A stretch of DNA of 57,966 nt, from NCBI RefSeq assembly GCF_047807365.1, contig NZ_JBLOUI010000010.1, positions 1-57,966 on the forward strand, written 5' to 3'. The DNA is from Peptacetobacter sp900539645 (lineage in GTDB: Bacteria > Bacillota > Clostridia > Peptostreptococcales > Peptostreptococcaceae). The position numbers and the translations under genes are program-made. Positions 26,941 through 35,719 of this stretch are shown piece by piece. Numbering within the stretch: position 1 is the stretch's first letter; the number at the start of each line of letters is the position of its first letter. The notes under the pieces are model-generated. The model was not told the origin of the DNA. It did no database searches and was given only the letters and a program-made list of their open reading frames with translations.

Positions 26941-29550
26941 ATGAAAATATATAGAAAACTATCGGCTTTATATATGAAAAAGAACAAATCAAGAACTTTA
27001 ATGATGTTCATAATGGTAATAGCTACAGTTGCATTTATGATTTCAATAGATATGATTAAAGTTTCTCAAACATATAATAGAATGGAAGCCTTTAAACTAG
27101 CTTACGGCGATTATCATAGTGAATACGTAGATATTAGTAAAGATAAATTAGAAAAAGTAGCAAATGATAATAGAGTGGGATACAGGGATACTGTACAAAA
27201 CTTAGGATTTTTAACAAATAAAGACAATGGAACAATAGGAGAATTAAAATCATTTAATGGAGAAAATGATAATCATAAGAATTATTTTGAGAGAAAAGCA
27301 CAGGTACTAAAAGGAAATGAACCTAAAAATAATAATGAAATAATACTAGACGAGGAAAGTATAAAAAATTTTGAAATAGTTGGAGATCCAATAGGTCAGA
27401 CAATATCTTTAGAACTTAGAAAAGAATATACTCTACCTAGTGGTGAGAAAAAATTATACTTAGAAAATAAAACATTTAAGGTAGTTGGAGTAGTAAAAAG
27501 AACTTACAAAGATATAAAAAATATGAGTAGTACAGATGTTGGAGCTGAACAAAAGAGAGGTATAGCTTATACATATGGAGATTTTAATGGACAGAGCATA
27601 ATACCAAAAGAAGCATTAACATATGATATCATACTTAGGTTTAAAGGAAATGAACTAGTTGCCAGTAATAAAATGGAACAATTAGTAAATGACTATAGCC
27701 TAGGAAGAATGACTATAAATCCAAATTCAAATTATATATCAGAATTAATGTCTATTAATGATTTAAAAAGTGTAAAAGAGATAAATCCAAATAATATAGT
27801 TTTAATAATAACAGTTATACTTTTAGTATTTAATATGATGAATATAATCTGGAGTGAATATCTTAGAGAGATAAGTATGTTAAGACTTATTGGAGCAAGA
27901 AAAAGGGACATAAGATTTATGGTTGTGTATCAATCTGTACTTCTTGCTGTATTTGGTACAATTATAGGGATTGTATTAGGACTTGGTATAACAAAATTAG
28001 GATTAGTTACATTTAAAGATATGGTATTAGATGCAGTAGGAATTAGTCCTAGCGTACATATTGATCAAGATGTAATTATGAAAACTGTAAAAGTATCAGT
28101 ATTAGCGATAATATTGGCTACAATAGTTCCAGTTATCAAAATTGGTAGAGTAGGATGTATGGAAGCTATCTCCAATTCTACAAAACACAAAAGAAAAGAA
28201 AAACAATCTAAAATAGGTAAGTTTATCCAAGATAAGCTTGGAATATTTAGATATATGGGAATTAGAAATCTTTGGATTAAAAAAACTAGAACTCTTGTAT
28301 CAATACTTACAATAACACTTTGTGGATATTTAATAATGTATACTTTTTCTGATATGCAGGATGAATTAAATGATAAAATAAGAAGAATATACTATAAAAA
28401 TGATATAACAGTATGTGGTGGAATTGCAAACGATGAAGAAAGATTTAGAATAGAAGATAATAAAATAGATAAAATAAAAAATATGGATGGAGTAAAAGGG
28501 GTTAAACCTACATACGATGCAACTACAACATTTGTGACAGATAAGAAAAATATTGAAAAAGCATTTATAGATTACTATGGTTTAGAAGGTGATAAAAAAA
28601 TAGAATCTGAAAATTATATTAGATTTTATGATAATCAAGGATTAAAGAAATATGTTGAACCATATATGCTAGATGGAAAAACTGCTAAAGAGTTAGAAAC
28701 AAAAACTGATGGATATATAAATGTGGCTGTGTACAATAGTTTTTATGATATGATTAAAACTCATACTCAGAAAAAGATATTTAAAGATTTAAAACAAGGG
28801 GATATAATCGATATTAGTGTAAAATACCATAATGGAGATAAAATAGAAAAAAGAGATGTTAAGGTAAGAGTTGCTGCTGTTCTTAAACCGGATTGGCAAT
28901 CTTATGGTGATGCAAAAATGCCATATAAGTTTGAGGTTATAACATCTGAAGATAATATGAAAGAACTTTTAGGATTTAAGGCATATAATAATCTTGCTGT
29001 AGATTATAAAGATATGGAAAATATAGAAGCAAATAGCAAAGTAGAAGAATATGTAACACAAAATATACCTGGAAGTATAACTTTAAAAACAGGATTTGTT
29101 AATATTCAAAAGCAAGAAACTAAAAATATATTTAGAGAAAGTGTTATAAATATAATCCTAGTGCTTATGATTGCAGCTATAAGTATATTCTGTACAGTTA
29201 AATCAAACCTTCTAGAAAGAAGAAAAGAAATGTTTACAATGAGAGCATTGGGAATGTCTGCTAAGGATATGAATAAAATGAATATGTGGGAATCAATGAC
29301 ATATGCTTTATTGAGTGTAGTATCTGGAATAGGATTAGCTACATATGCACTTTTCAAATTTGTTGAGTGGAACAATAATGCATATACAAACTTTGGAATA
29401 GAACATTTTATGGACTTTACATTCCCATATCCACAAGCGATAATATTCGCTGTTGTTACATTAGCTACTTGTATAATAGCAGTAAAATTAGCTAATAGAG
29501 ATTTTAAGAATAAAGAAATATCAGATGGTATGAGAGATATAGATTCATAA
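26941..29550 (+). CDS. FtsX/MacB-type ABC transporter permease 6
   Basis: This 869-residue permease is closest to permease 4, including a related insertion near residue 205 (DIKNMSSTDVGAEQ). The eight-segment plan and both FtsX motifs are intact, although its companion precursor has a stop codon. AAAGGAG precedes the ATG. It directly precedes the promoter of the only matching ATPase gene. Confidence 0.85.
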   Translation: MKIYRKLSALYMKKNKSRTLMMFIMVIATVAFMISIDMIKVSQTYNRMEAFKLAYGDYHSEYVDISKDKLEKVANDNRVGYRDTVQNLGFLTNKDNGTIGELKSFNGENDNHKNYFERKAQVLKGNEPKNNNEIILDEESIKNFEIVGDPIGQTISLELRKEYTLPSGEKKLYLENKTFKVVGVVKRTYKDIKNMSSTDVGAEQKRGIAYTYGDFNGQSIIPKEALTYDIILRFKGNELVASNKMEQLVNDYSLGRMTINPNSNYISELMSINDLKSVKEINPNNIVLIITVILLVFNMMNIIWSEYLREISMLRLIGARKRDIRFMVVYQSVLLAVFGTIIGIVLGLGITKLGLVTFKDMVLDAVGISPSVHIDQDVIMKTVKVSVLAIILATIVPVIKIGRVGCMEAISNSTKHKRKEKQSKIGKFIQDKLGIFRYMGIRNLWIKKTRTLVSILTITLCGYLIMYTFSDMQDELNDKIRRIYYKNDITVCGGIANDEERFRIEDNKIDKIKNMDGVKGVKPTYDATTTFVTDKKNIEKAFIDYYGLEGDKKIESENYIRFYDNQGLKKYVEPYMLDGKTAKELETKTDGYINVAVYNSFYDMIKTHTQKKIFKDLKQGDIIDISVKYHNGDKIEKRDVKVRVAAVLKPDWQSYGDAKMPYKFEVITSEDNMKELLGFKAYNNLAVDYKDMENIEANSKVEEYVTQNIPGSITLKTGFVNIQKQETKNIFRESVINIILVLMIAAISIFCTVKSNLLERRKEMFTMRALGMSAKDMNKMNMWESMTYALLSVVSGIGLATYALFKFVEWNNNAYTNFGIEHFMDFTFPYPQAIIFAVVTLATCIIAVKLANRDFKNKEISDGMRDIDS

Positions 29551-29553
29551 ACT

Positions 29554-29623
29554 TACCATTCAGGACGTTTTTCCTACCGTTCAGACCAAATCTATTGTTT
29601 TTAAATATTTAAAGTGATAATTT
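29554..29623 (+). promoter_or_regulatory. LytTR-type direct-repeat promoter G (ABC ATPase)
   Basis: Repeats TACCATTCAGGAC (29554-29566) and TACCGTTCAGACC (29575-29587) lie at a 21-bp period. The -10 region changes to TG-A-TAATTT (hexamer 29618-29623), still 43 bp from the start of the second repeat. This places the permease ATPase under the same control as precursors and permeases. Confidence 0.75.
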
Positions 29624-29677
29624 AAACATATAGATATATATATATCAACAATACTTATATAGAAAGGAAAATCCGTT

Positions 29678-30388
29678 ATGAAAGATTTAAATTTAGTGGA
29701 AAGCTTAGAAGTTTGTAATTTAAAAAAATACTATGGTAAAGATGAAAGTCTTGTTAGAGCTGTAGATGGAATTGATTTAAAAATAGAAAAAGGGAAATTT
29801 ACTTCTATAATCGGAGCTTCTGGTTCTGGAAAGAGTACATTACTTCATTGTATGGCAGGATTAGACAAACCAACAAGTGGAGAAGTAAAGCTTGGAACAA
29901 AAAGTCTATATGATTACAATGATAACGAACTATCAAAAATAAGACGTAAAAAATTTGGATTTATATTCCAGAGCTTCAATCTTATACCAGTAATAAATGT
30001 ATACGATAATATTGTACTACCAATACTTTTAGATGGTGGAAAAGAGGATAAAGCATATATAGATAGGATAATAAAAGCTGTGGGACTTACAGATCAGATA
30101 AAAAAATTCCCAAATGAGTTATCAGGAGGGCAGCAGCAGAGGGTTGCAATAGCTAGAGCACTTTCAAACAAACCTGCTATAATATTTGCCGATGAACCAA
30201 CTGGTAATCTAGATTCAAAGACTACTCAAGAGGTTATGGATCTTTTAAGTGATACAGTAAAGGAATTTAAACGGACATTGGTTATGATAACACACAATCA
30301 AGAAATAGCTGAAACTGCTGATAGAATAATAACTATAAGCGATGGAAAGATAATAAAGGATACAAATGATTTAAAGGAAAATAAATAG
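29678..30388 (+). CDS. ABC transporter ATPase of the MacB/LolD/BceA type
   Basis: This 236-residue ATPase has Walker A GASGSGKST, Q-loop FQSFNL, signature LSGGQQQR, Walker B IIFADEPTGNLD and the H-loop His in ITHN. ADEPTGNLD and the spacing are typical of ATPases that work with FtsX-type permeases. It is the only such ATPase in the window, so it probably energises all six permeases. AAAGGA lies 10 bp before the ATG. It is driven by its own direct-repeat promoter and ends the peptide locus. Confidence 0.9.
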   Translation: MKDLNLVESLEVCNLKKYYGKDESLVRAVDGIDLKIEKGKFTSIIGASGSGKSTLLHCMAGLDKPTSGEVKLGTKSLYDYNDNELSKIRRKKFGFIFQSFNLIPVINVYDNIVLPILLDGGKEDKAYIDRIIKAVGLTDQIKKFPNELSGGQQQRVAIARALSNKPAIIFADEPTGNLDSKTTQEVMDLLSDTVKEFKRTLVMITHNQEIAETADRIITISDGKIIKDTNDLKENK

Positions 30389-30424
30389 TATTCAAAACAT
30401 AGAATAAAAAGTTTGTAAAAACTG

Positions 30425-30464
30425 AAAAATGGGCGAGGAAAATAACTTCCTTCGCCCATTTTTT
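30425..30464 (+). terminator. Intrinsic terminator ending the peptide locus
   Basis: The stem AAAAATGGGCGA / TCGCCCATTTTT has inner pairing GGAA/TTCC and ends in a T-run. It is the most GC-rich terminator of the locus. Confidence 0.88.
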
Positions 30465-30633
30465 AGTTTAAAATCTCTATCAGAGAGTATAAGTCAGTAA
30501 TTATTAAGTAGCTTAAATTAGTTTAACGACTTTAAAAAAAATAAGTGATAATATATAATTAAATATATATGAAATAAAGAAAAAGTAAGGGTGTAATCCT
30601 TAATTTAAACATATTATACGAGGAGTGATAAAT

Positions 30634-31929
30634 TTGAAATCAGTAAATGATGCGATATTGTCCCCTAATATGGAATATGGAATCAATGAAGATATCGTAG
30701 TCTATGATGGAAGATTTTGTGTATATTTAGATAAAAAATATAAATGTAATGGAAAGATATTTTTAAAACCATCTTCTCCATCAGCGATAACATTTAAAGC
30801 TAGAATAGTATCGACAGCAGATGATAGTTTAGAAGAGTGCAGTTTGGACGATGCTGTTTTAGAGATACATGGATACAAACTTTCATCGGCGACAATAAGA
30901 AGAATAAACGAAACATCAGTAGAGGGATATATTAACAATGATTGTATAAAGTCTAAAAATTCTTATGTAAGCTATATAGATTTTGATTTATTAAATATAG
31001 ATAAAATACCCGGAAAGCTTATAAAGACAAAAGAAAAAGTATTTGCAGGTAGATTAGAGTTTGAGCTAAATGGATATTTAATAACGATTGATAAAAGGTA
31101 CGACTACAGAAGAGAGTTTTACGAAGAGCTTATCGAAAAATCAGGTACAGTTACAACTCATGTAGGTAGGATAAGAAAGAAAGATGGGACATTGTTTAAG
31201 ACAAATAATATAATGGGGCTTTTAGATAGGATTTGTACAGCCTTTAGTTTTGCTTGTGGAAGATATGTATCTTTTTCAGGTATAAGGGGATATCAGGATG
31301 AAAACGAGGTTTACAGAGCTTGGAATAGTGGAATGGTAACGCCGTTTACATTTTTACCTACTTGGACAGATACGCTTACAAATTATAGAAATTATGAAAA
31401 GTATTTATCTCTTATGTGTAGGAGATTGGAGGATTTCTACTATGGTCCAGCTATTAAAAATGCTGTAGATTGGTATATAGAGTCTTTAAATAACTTAACT
31501 ATGGATAATGATATAATATCTGTTCAAATAGCGCTAGAGTCGCTATCTTATGTCGTATTAGTGGAAAAAACTAAGACGCTTACAGATACAGAGTTTGATA
31601 AGAATTCAGCTTCTAAAAATATAAGGATGTTACTTCAAATCTGCAATATTCCATTTGGAGGAGATGAGATGGAGATTTTCTCGGATGAAATAAGAGAAGA
31701 ATTTGCAGATGGTATAGATCTTATAAGTTATTACAGAAATAAGATTGTCCATCCAAGTAAGAGAAGAAACAAGGTATTTTTATCTGCTGAAGATATTTGG
31801 AATATACTTGTAATAGGTATTCATTATATAGAATTGGCGATATTATATATAATTGGGTACAAGGGAGAGTATTCAAACAGACTAAAAGAAAGGTCTTTTG
31901 GAGAAGTAGAAGTTGTTCCGTGGAATTAA
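30634..31929 (+). CDS. ApeA-like protein with C-terminal HEPN domain
   Basis: The protein is 431 residues from a TTG start. AGGAGTG lies 6 bp before that TTG, and the in-frame GTG at 30625 is part of the ribosome site. Residues 1-220 look like a beta-rich domain of the kind found N-terminal in ApeA proteins. The C-terminal ~200 residues are helical with the HEPN RNase motif R-x4-H (RNKIVH, Arg368 and His373). HEPN proteins of this plan are often anti-phage or stress RNases. It stands alone between the peptide locus and the T-box operon. The domain names are from memory of the families; the R-x4-H motif is seen. Confidence 0.6.
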   Translation: MKSVNDAILSPNMEYGINEDIVVYDGRFCVYLDKKYKCNGKIFLKPSSPSAITFKARIVSTADDSLEECSLDDAVLEIHGYKLSSATIRRINETSVEGYINNDCIKSKNSYVSYIDFDLLNIDKIPGKLIKTKEKVFAGRLEFELNGYLITIDKRYDYRREFYEELIEKSGTVTTHVGRIRKKDGTLFKTNNIMGLLDRICTAFSFACGRYVSFSGIRGYQDENEVYRAWNSGMVTPFTFLPTWTDTLTNYRNYEKYLSLMCRRLEDFYYGPAIKNAVDWYIESLNNLTMDNDIISVQIALESLSYVVLVEKTKTLTDTEFDKNSASKNIRMLLQICNIPFGGDEMEIFSDEIREEFADGIDLISYYRNKIVHPSKRRNKVFLSAEDIWNILVIGIHYIELAILYIIGYKGEYSNRLKERSFGEVEVVPWN

Positions 31930-31963
31930 ATTTACAAAAAGATTTAAAAATGAAAGATGATGT

Positions 31964-32016
31964 AAAAATAAAGTCAATTATTTTAAAAGTTCAAAAAATA
32001 TGTTGACTTTATTTTT
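31964..32016 (+). terminator. Hairpin ending the HEPN gene, overlapping the next -35
   Basis: A perfect inverted repeat, AAAAATAAAGTCAA (31964-31977) and TTGACTTTATTTTT (32003-32016), has a 25-nt loop. It ends in TTTTT, so it can terminate, and its 3' arm contains the TTGACT -35 of the T-box promoter. Confidence 0.6.
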
Positions 32017-32031
32017 ATTCTGGTATAGAAT
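32003..32031 (+). promoter_or_regulatory. Promoter of the amino-acid importer operon
   Basis: TTGACT (32003-32008) is separated by 17 bp from TAGAAT (32026-32031). It is the best sigma-A-type promoter in the window and lies just upstream of the T-box leader. Confidence 0.7.
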
Positions 32032-32044
32032 AATAAACATAACA

Positions 32045-32345
32045 AAGCAGAGTAAATAATCAGATAAAGCGAAGAAGAAAAATAGTAGATAGTAAAGTCT
32101 TTTCAGAGAGATTTCGGTTGGTGTGAGAAATCAAGAACTAATTATCGAACACATCTCAGAGCATAGCACCGAGAAAGAAAGTTCATGTAGGCTGCTACGG
32201 TAGTACCCGTTATCGTACAAGGGTATCGTCTTTTAATAAGACTGTACTCTATGAGGCTAGTATCGTGAGGTACTAGTGAAGAGAGGTGGAACCACGGAAT
32301 TAATACTCCCGTCCTCTAGCTTAGCTAGAGTGCGGGAGTTTTTAT
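32045..32345 (+). promoter_or_regulatory. T-box leader, specifier probably CAC (histidine)
   Basis: The T-box core AGGTGGAACCACGG is at 32284-32297, followed by a terminator hairpin (CTCCCG ... CGGGAG, 32305-32345). Upstream, AGAGAG ... GGTTGGTGTGAGA and ATCGAACACATCTCAGAGCA give the stem I features. Aligned from memory to the well-known glyQS leader (GGC before ATTCTTGAGCA), the specifier falls on CAC (32150-32152), a His codon. One conflict: TGGA in the T-box would best pair with a tRNA ending in U73, whereas tRNA-His usually has C73. Uncharged tRNA should allow read-through into the importer genes. Confidence 0.85.
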
Positions 32346-32469
32346 TTACCTAAAAATAGAAACTGCTTGAATGAAAGTGGAGTTAAATCTGAGAATTATC
32401 ACAAGAAAGGTTTTCTGAATATTTGCATAACTGCAAGAATAAAAAATATAATTACAGGAGGAAACGAAA

Positions 32470-33249
32470 ATGAAAAAATTATTAAGAAAAGTGATGGTAG
32501 TATTTGCAGCAATGGTAATGGTATTAGGGATGACAGCTTGTTCATCAAAAGATAGTGGAAGTGCAGATAACAAGGTAATCGTAGGATTTGACAACACATT
32601 TGTACCTATGGGATTTTTAGATGAAGATGGAAATACAGTAGGATTTGACGTTGATTTAGCAAAAGAAACATTTAAAAGATTGGGAATGGAAGTAGAGTTC
32701 CAGCCAATAGATTGGTCAATGAAAGAAACAGAGTTAAACAGTGGTAACGTGGATGTTTTATGGAATGGATATTCATTAAGCCCAGAAAGAAAGAAAATAG
32801 TTTCTTATTCAGATCCATATCTTCAGAACAAACAGATAATAGTTACAATGGCGGATTCAAATATAAATAAGAAAGCTGATTTAGCAGGAAAAGAAGTAGG
32901 AACTCAGCAGGAATCAACAGCTCAGGCTGCAGTAGAAGCAGATACAGAGTTTGTAAGTTCACTAAAAGGTGGAGCACCAGTTCTTTACGATACTTATGAT
33001 AAAGCTCTTAGAGACTTAGAGATAGGAAGAACTTCAGCAGTAGCAGGAGATGAAGTTTTAATAAGATACTATATGTCACAGAAAGGTGAAGATAAATATA
33101 AAGTACTAGAAGAAAACTTCGGATTAGAAGATTATGTAGTAGCATTTGCAAAAGACAACACAGAATTAAGAGATAAGGTAAATGATACATTAAAAGAAAT
33201 AAAAGATGATGGAACATTTGACGAAATATATGCAAAATGGTTCAAATAA
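32470..33249 (+). CDS. Amino-acid ABC transporter substrate-binding lipoprotein (likely histidine)
   Basis: This 259-residue lipoprotein has a signal peptide ending in the lipobox GMTAC, with Cys24 as the lipidated residue, then a family 3 solute-binding domain (FVPMGFLDEDGNTVGFDVDLAK, typical first lobe). It binds polar amino acids outside the membrane and delivers them to the permease that follows. AGGAGG precedes the ATG. The T-box suggests histidine; the sequence alone does not fix the ligand. Confidence 0.88.
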   Translation: MKKLLRKVMVVFAAMVMVLGMTACSSKDSGSADNKVIVGFDNTFVPMGFLDEDGNTVGFDVDLAKETFKRLGMEVEFQPIDWSMKETELNSGNVDVLWNGYSLSPERKKIVSYSDPYLQNKQIIVTMADSNINKKADLAGKEVGTQQESTAQAAVEADTEFVSSLKGGAPVLYDTYDKALRDLEIGRTSAVAGDEVLIRYYMSQKGEDKYKVLEENFGLEDYVVAFAKDNTELRDKVNDTLKEIKDDGTFDEIYAKWFK

Positions 33250-33355
33250 GATACATTTAAGGGAATAGTTAAATATAGAAGCAAATTATATAAAATAAAG
33301 GGAATAGATTTATTGATTAATTAAGGAAATAAAGCAGTGAAGGAGAATGAGAATT

Positions 33356-33967
33356 ATGATAGAAGGTATAAAAATAGTCGTAGCGCTATTTGCAATAACA
33401 TTAGTACTTTCAATTCCAGCTGGGATTGGAGTAGCTCTTTTAAGAATTTCAAAAAACGTAATAATAAGAAAGGTGACATCTTTTTATATACTTATAATGA
33501 GAGGTACTCCACTTCTTCTTCAGATGATAGTTATATTCTATGGGCTTCCACTTATAGGAATAACATTTGATAGATTTACAGCAGGAGCGGTTGCATTCTT
33601 CTTCAATTATACAGCGTATTTTGCAGAGATATTTAGAGGGGGAATACAATCAATAGACAAAGGTCAGTACGAAGCAGCTTATGTTTTAGGATTTGATAAA
33701 GTTTCAATGTATAAAAGAATAATACTTCCTCAGGTTGTAAAAAGAGTATTAGCGCCTGTATCAAATGAAGTAATAACACTTGTAAAAGATACTTCTCTTG
33801 TATACATATTAGGTCTAAACGATATATTAAGAATATCTCAGATAGCGATGAACAGAGAAGGAAGCTTAATGCCACTTGCATGGGCAGGTTTAATCTACTT
33901 AGTATTCATAGCAATTCTTACAAAAGTATTTGAAAAACTTGAAAAGAGATATTCTTACTATAATTAA
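33356..33967 (+). CDS. Amino-acid ABC transporter permease
   Basis: This 203-residue His/Glu/Gln/Arg-type permease has about five membrane segments. The ATPase-contact motif is EAAYVLGFDKVSMYKRIILPQ. I start at 33356 because AGGAG (33341-33345) is 10 bp away; the in-frame ATG at 33347 is only 1 bp from it. It is the second gene of the T-box operon. Confidence 0.88.
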   Translation: MIEGIKIVVALFAITLVLSIPAGIGVALLRISKNVIIRKVTSFYILIMRGTPLLLQMIVIFYGLPLIGITFDRFTAGAVAFFFNYTAYFAEIFRGGIQSIDKGQYEAAYVLGFDKVSMYKRIILPQVVKRVLAPVSNEVITLVKDTSLVYILGLNDILRISQIAMNREGSLMPLAWAGLIYLVFIAILTKVFEKLEKRYSYYN

Positions 33968-34024
33968 GAGTTTTGATATTGAACTTACGGTTTAGAGCTT
34001 AATTTCAACTAGGAGGAATGCAAA

Positions 34025-34690
34025 ATGATAGAGGTTATAAATTTAAAGAAAAAATTTAAAGATACAGAAGTTTTAAAAGATATTTCATTTGATGTAAAGG
34101 ACGGAGAGATAGCTGTTGTAGTTGGAAAATCTGGAGCAGGTAAAACAACTCTTATGAGATGTATAAATGGATTAGAAGATTTTGATTCTGGAGAGCTTGT
34201 GTTAAATGGAGAGTCTATTAAAAATAACAACGACATGAAGAAAGTAAGAGGGAAAATTGGAATGGTATTTCAAAACTTCAACCTATTTCCTCACATGACA
34301 GTTATAGAAAATATAATAGAAGCTCCTGTAAATGTATTTGGAGAGAATAAAGAAGAAGCTTTGAAAAAGGCAAATGATCTTTTAAAAATGGTAGACCTAG
34401 CAGACAAAGGCGATAATTATCCTTTCCAACTATCAGGTGGTCAACAACAGAGAGTTGCAATAGCTAGAGCTTGTGCATTAAAACCAGATGTAATATGTTT
34501 TGATGAACCTACTTCAGCACTAGATCCTGAGTCTATACAAAATGTAATAGATGTTATAAAAAAATTAAAAGAAAACGGAATGGCTATAATAATAGTTACT
34601 CATGATATTGGATTCTGTGATGTAATAGCTGATAAGATAATTAGGTTAGAAGCGGGAATTATAAAAGAAGTAAAAAATAATAATAAATAA
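34025..34690 (+). CDS. Amino-acid ABC transporter ATPase
   Basis: This 221-residue ATPase is of the polar amino-acid uptake type: Walker A GKSGAGKT, Q-loop FQNFNLFPH, signature LSGGQQQR, Walker B VICFDEPTSALDPE and the H-loop His in VTHD. It closes the operon of binding protein, permease and ATPase under T-box control. AGGAGG precedes the ATG. Confidence 0.9.
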   Translation: MIEVINLKKKFKDTEVLKDISFDVKDGEIAVVVGKSGAGKTTLMRCINGLEDFDSGELVLNGESIKNNNDMKKVRGKIGMVFQNFNLFPHMTVIENIIEAPVNVFGENKEEALKKANDLLKMVDLADKGDNYPFQLSGGQQQRVAIARACALKPDVICFDEPTSALDPESIQNVIDVIKKLKENGMAIIIVTHDIGFCDVIADKIIRLEAGIIKEVKNNNK

Positions 34691-34854
34691 AATATAAAAA
34701 ATAAGGGAGAGGTAGCGGTTGTTATTTCTCTCTTTTTTTGTCGGTTGAACGGCTTAAATTTAACATTTGAAGCTAAAAAGAATTGAATAAAATATTCATT
34801 TCCTATAAAATTAGATATGGACTATAAAAATAGACTATATAATGGGAGGACGTA

Positions 34855-35712
34855 ATGGAAGGAATAAAAATATTTTCAGATAGTACTTGCGACTTACCTA
34901 TAGAAGAGGTAAATAGAATGAATATAGGTATAATTCCTCTAACAATAAACTTTGGTGAGGAAGTATACAAAGAAGGTATAGATATAACTACAAAAGAAAT
35001 ATTAGAAACAGTGAAGAAGACAGGAGAACTACCTAAGACAGCATCTCCTTCTCCAGCAGAATTCTACGCAGCATTTGAGCCGTATGTAGAAAAAGGAGAT
35101 ACTATAATATACATAGGACTTTCTTCAAAATTATCTTCTACAGTTGCAAATGCTATGATAGCAAAGAATATGTTCGATAATAACGAAAACATACATATAA
35201 TAGACTCTTTAAATCTATGTGGAGCAATAGGTGGATTAGTTAGAAACACTTATAATTTATTAGAAGAAGGAAATTCTGTTGAAGACACAATAGCTGAGAT
35301 AGAAAAAGTTCTTCATCACTACAAATTATTCTTCACAATGGATAAGTTAGATTATCTTTATAAAGGTGGAAGATGTAGTGGAATGCAGTTTATATTAGGT
35401 AGCACTTTTGGAGTTAAGCCTATAATAGAAATGACTACAGAAGGTCTTAATGTTTGGAAAAAGACTAGAGGTAAGAAAAAAGCTATAGAAATGATGCTTG
35501 AAGAAGCTGAAAGAGATAAAGATAGAATATACAATGATGAGATTCATGTAGCTGCTATAACAGGTAGTGAAAAAGAATTAGAAGGTATAAAAGAACAGCT
35601 TACAAAAAGAACAGGAATAACTAAATTCCATGAATACAGCGTTGGATGCACAATAGCTAGTCACTGTGGAGATGGGACAGTAGGATTTGGATATTTCTTA
35701 AAAGAAAATTAA
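34855..35712 (+). CDS. DegV family fatty-acid-binding protein
   Basis: This 285-residue protein has the DegV hallmarks: FSDSTCDLP at the start, the TASPSPAEF lipid-head-group region, and the C-terminal IASHCGDGTVGFGY. DegV/FakB proteins bind a fatty acid and present it to a fatty-acid kinase in the cytoplasm. It stands alone, behind GGGAGG and before a structured intergenic element. Confidence 0.9.
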   Translation: MEGIKIFSDSTCDLPIEEVNRMNIGIIPLTINFGEEVYKEGIDITTKEILETVKKTGELPKTASPSPAEFYAAFEPYVEKGDTIIYIGLSSKLSSTVANAMIAKNMFDNNENIHIIDSLNLCGAIGGLVRNTYNLLEEGNSVEDTIAEIEKVLHHYKLFFTMDKLDYLYKGGRCSGMQFILGSTFGVKPIIEMTTEGLNVWKKTRGKKKAIEMMLEEAERDKDRIYNDEIHVAAITGSEKELEGIKEQLTKRTGITKFHEYSVGCTIASHCGDGTVGFGYFLKEN

Positions 35713-35719
35713 AAAGTAA

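Noticed and set aside
31797..32006. 69-codon plus-strand frame at the end of the HEPN gene
   Set aside because: It overlaps the HEPN gene out of frame and runs into the inverted repeat; no support.
32367..32555. 62-codon frame overlapping the start of the binding-protein gene
   Set aside because: Out of frame with the lipoprotein, which has AGGAGG, a lipobox and full family match.
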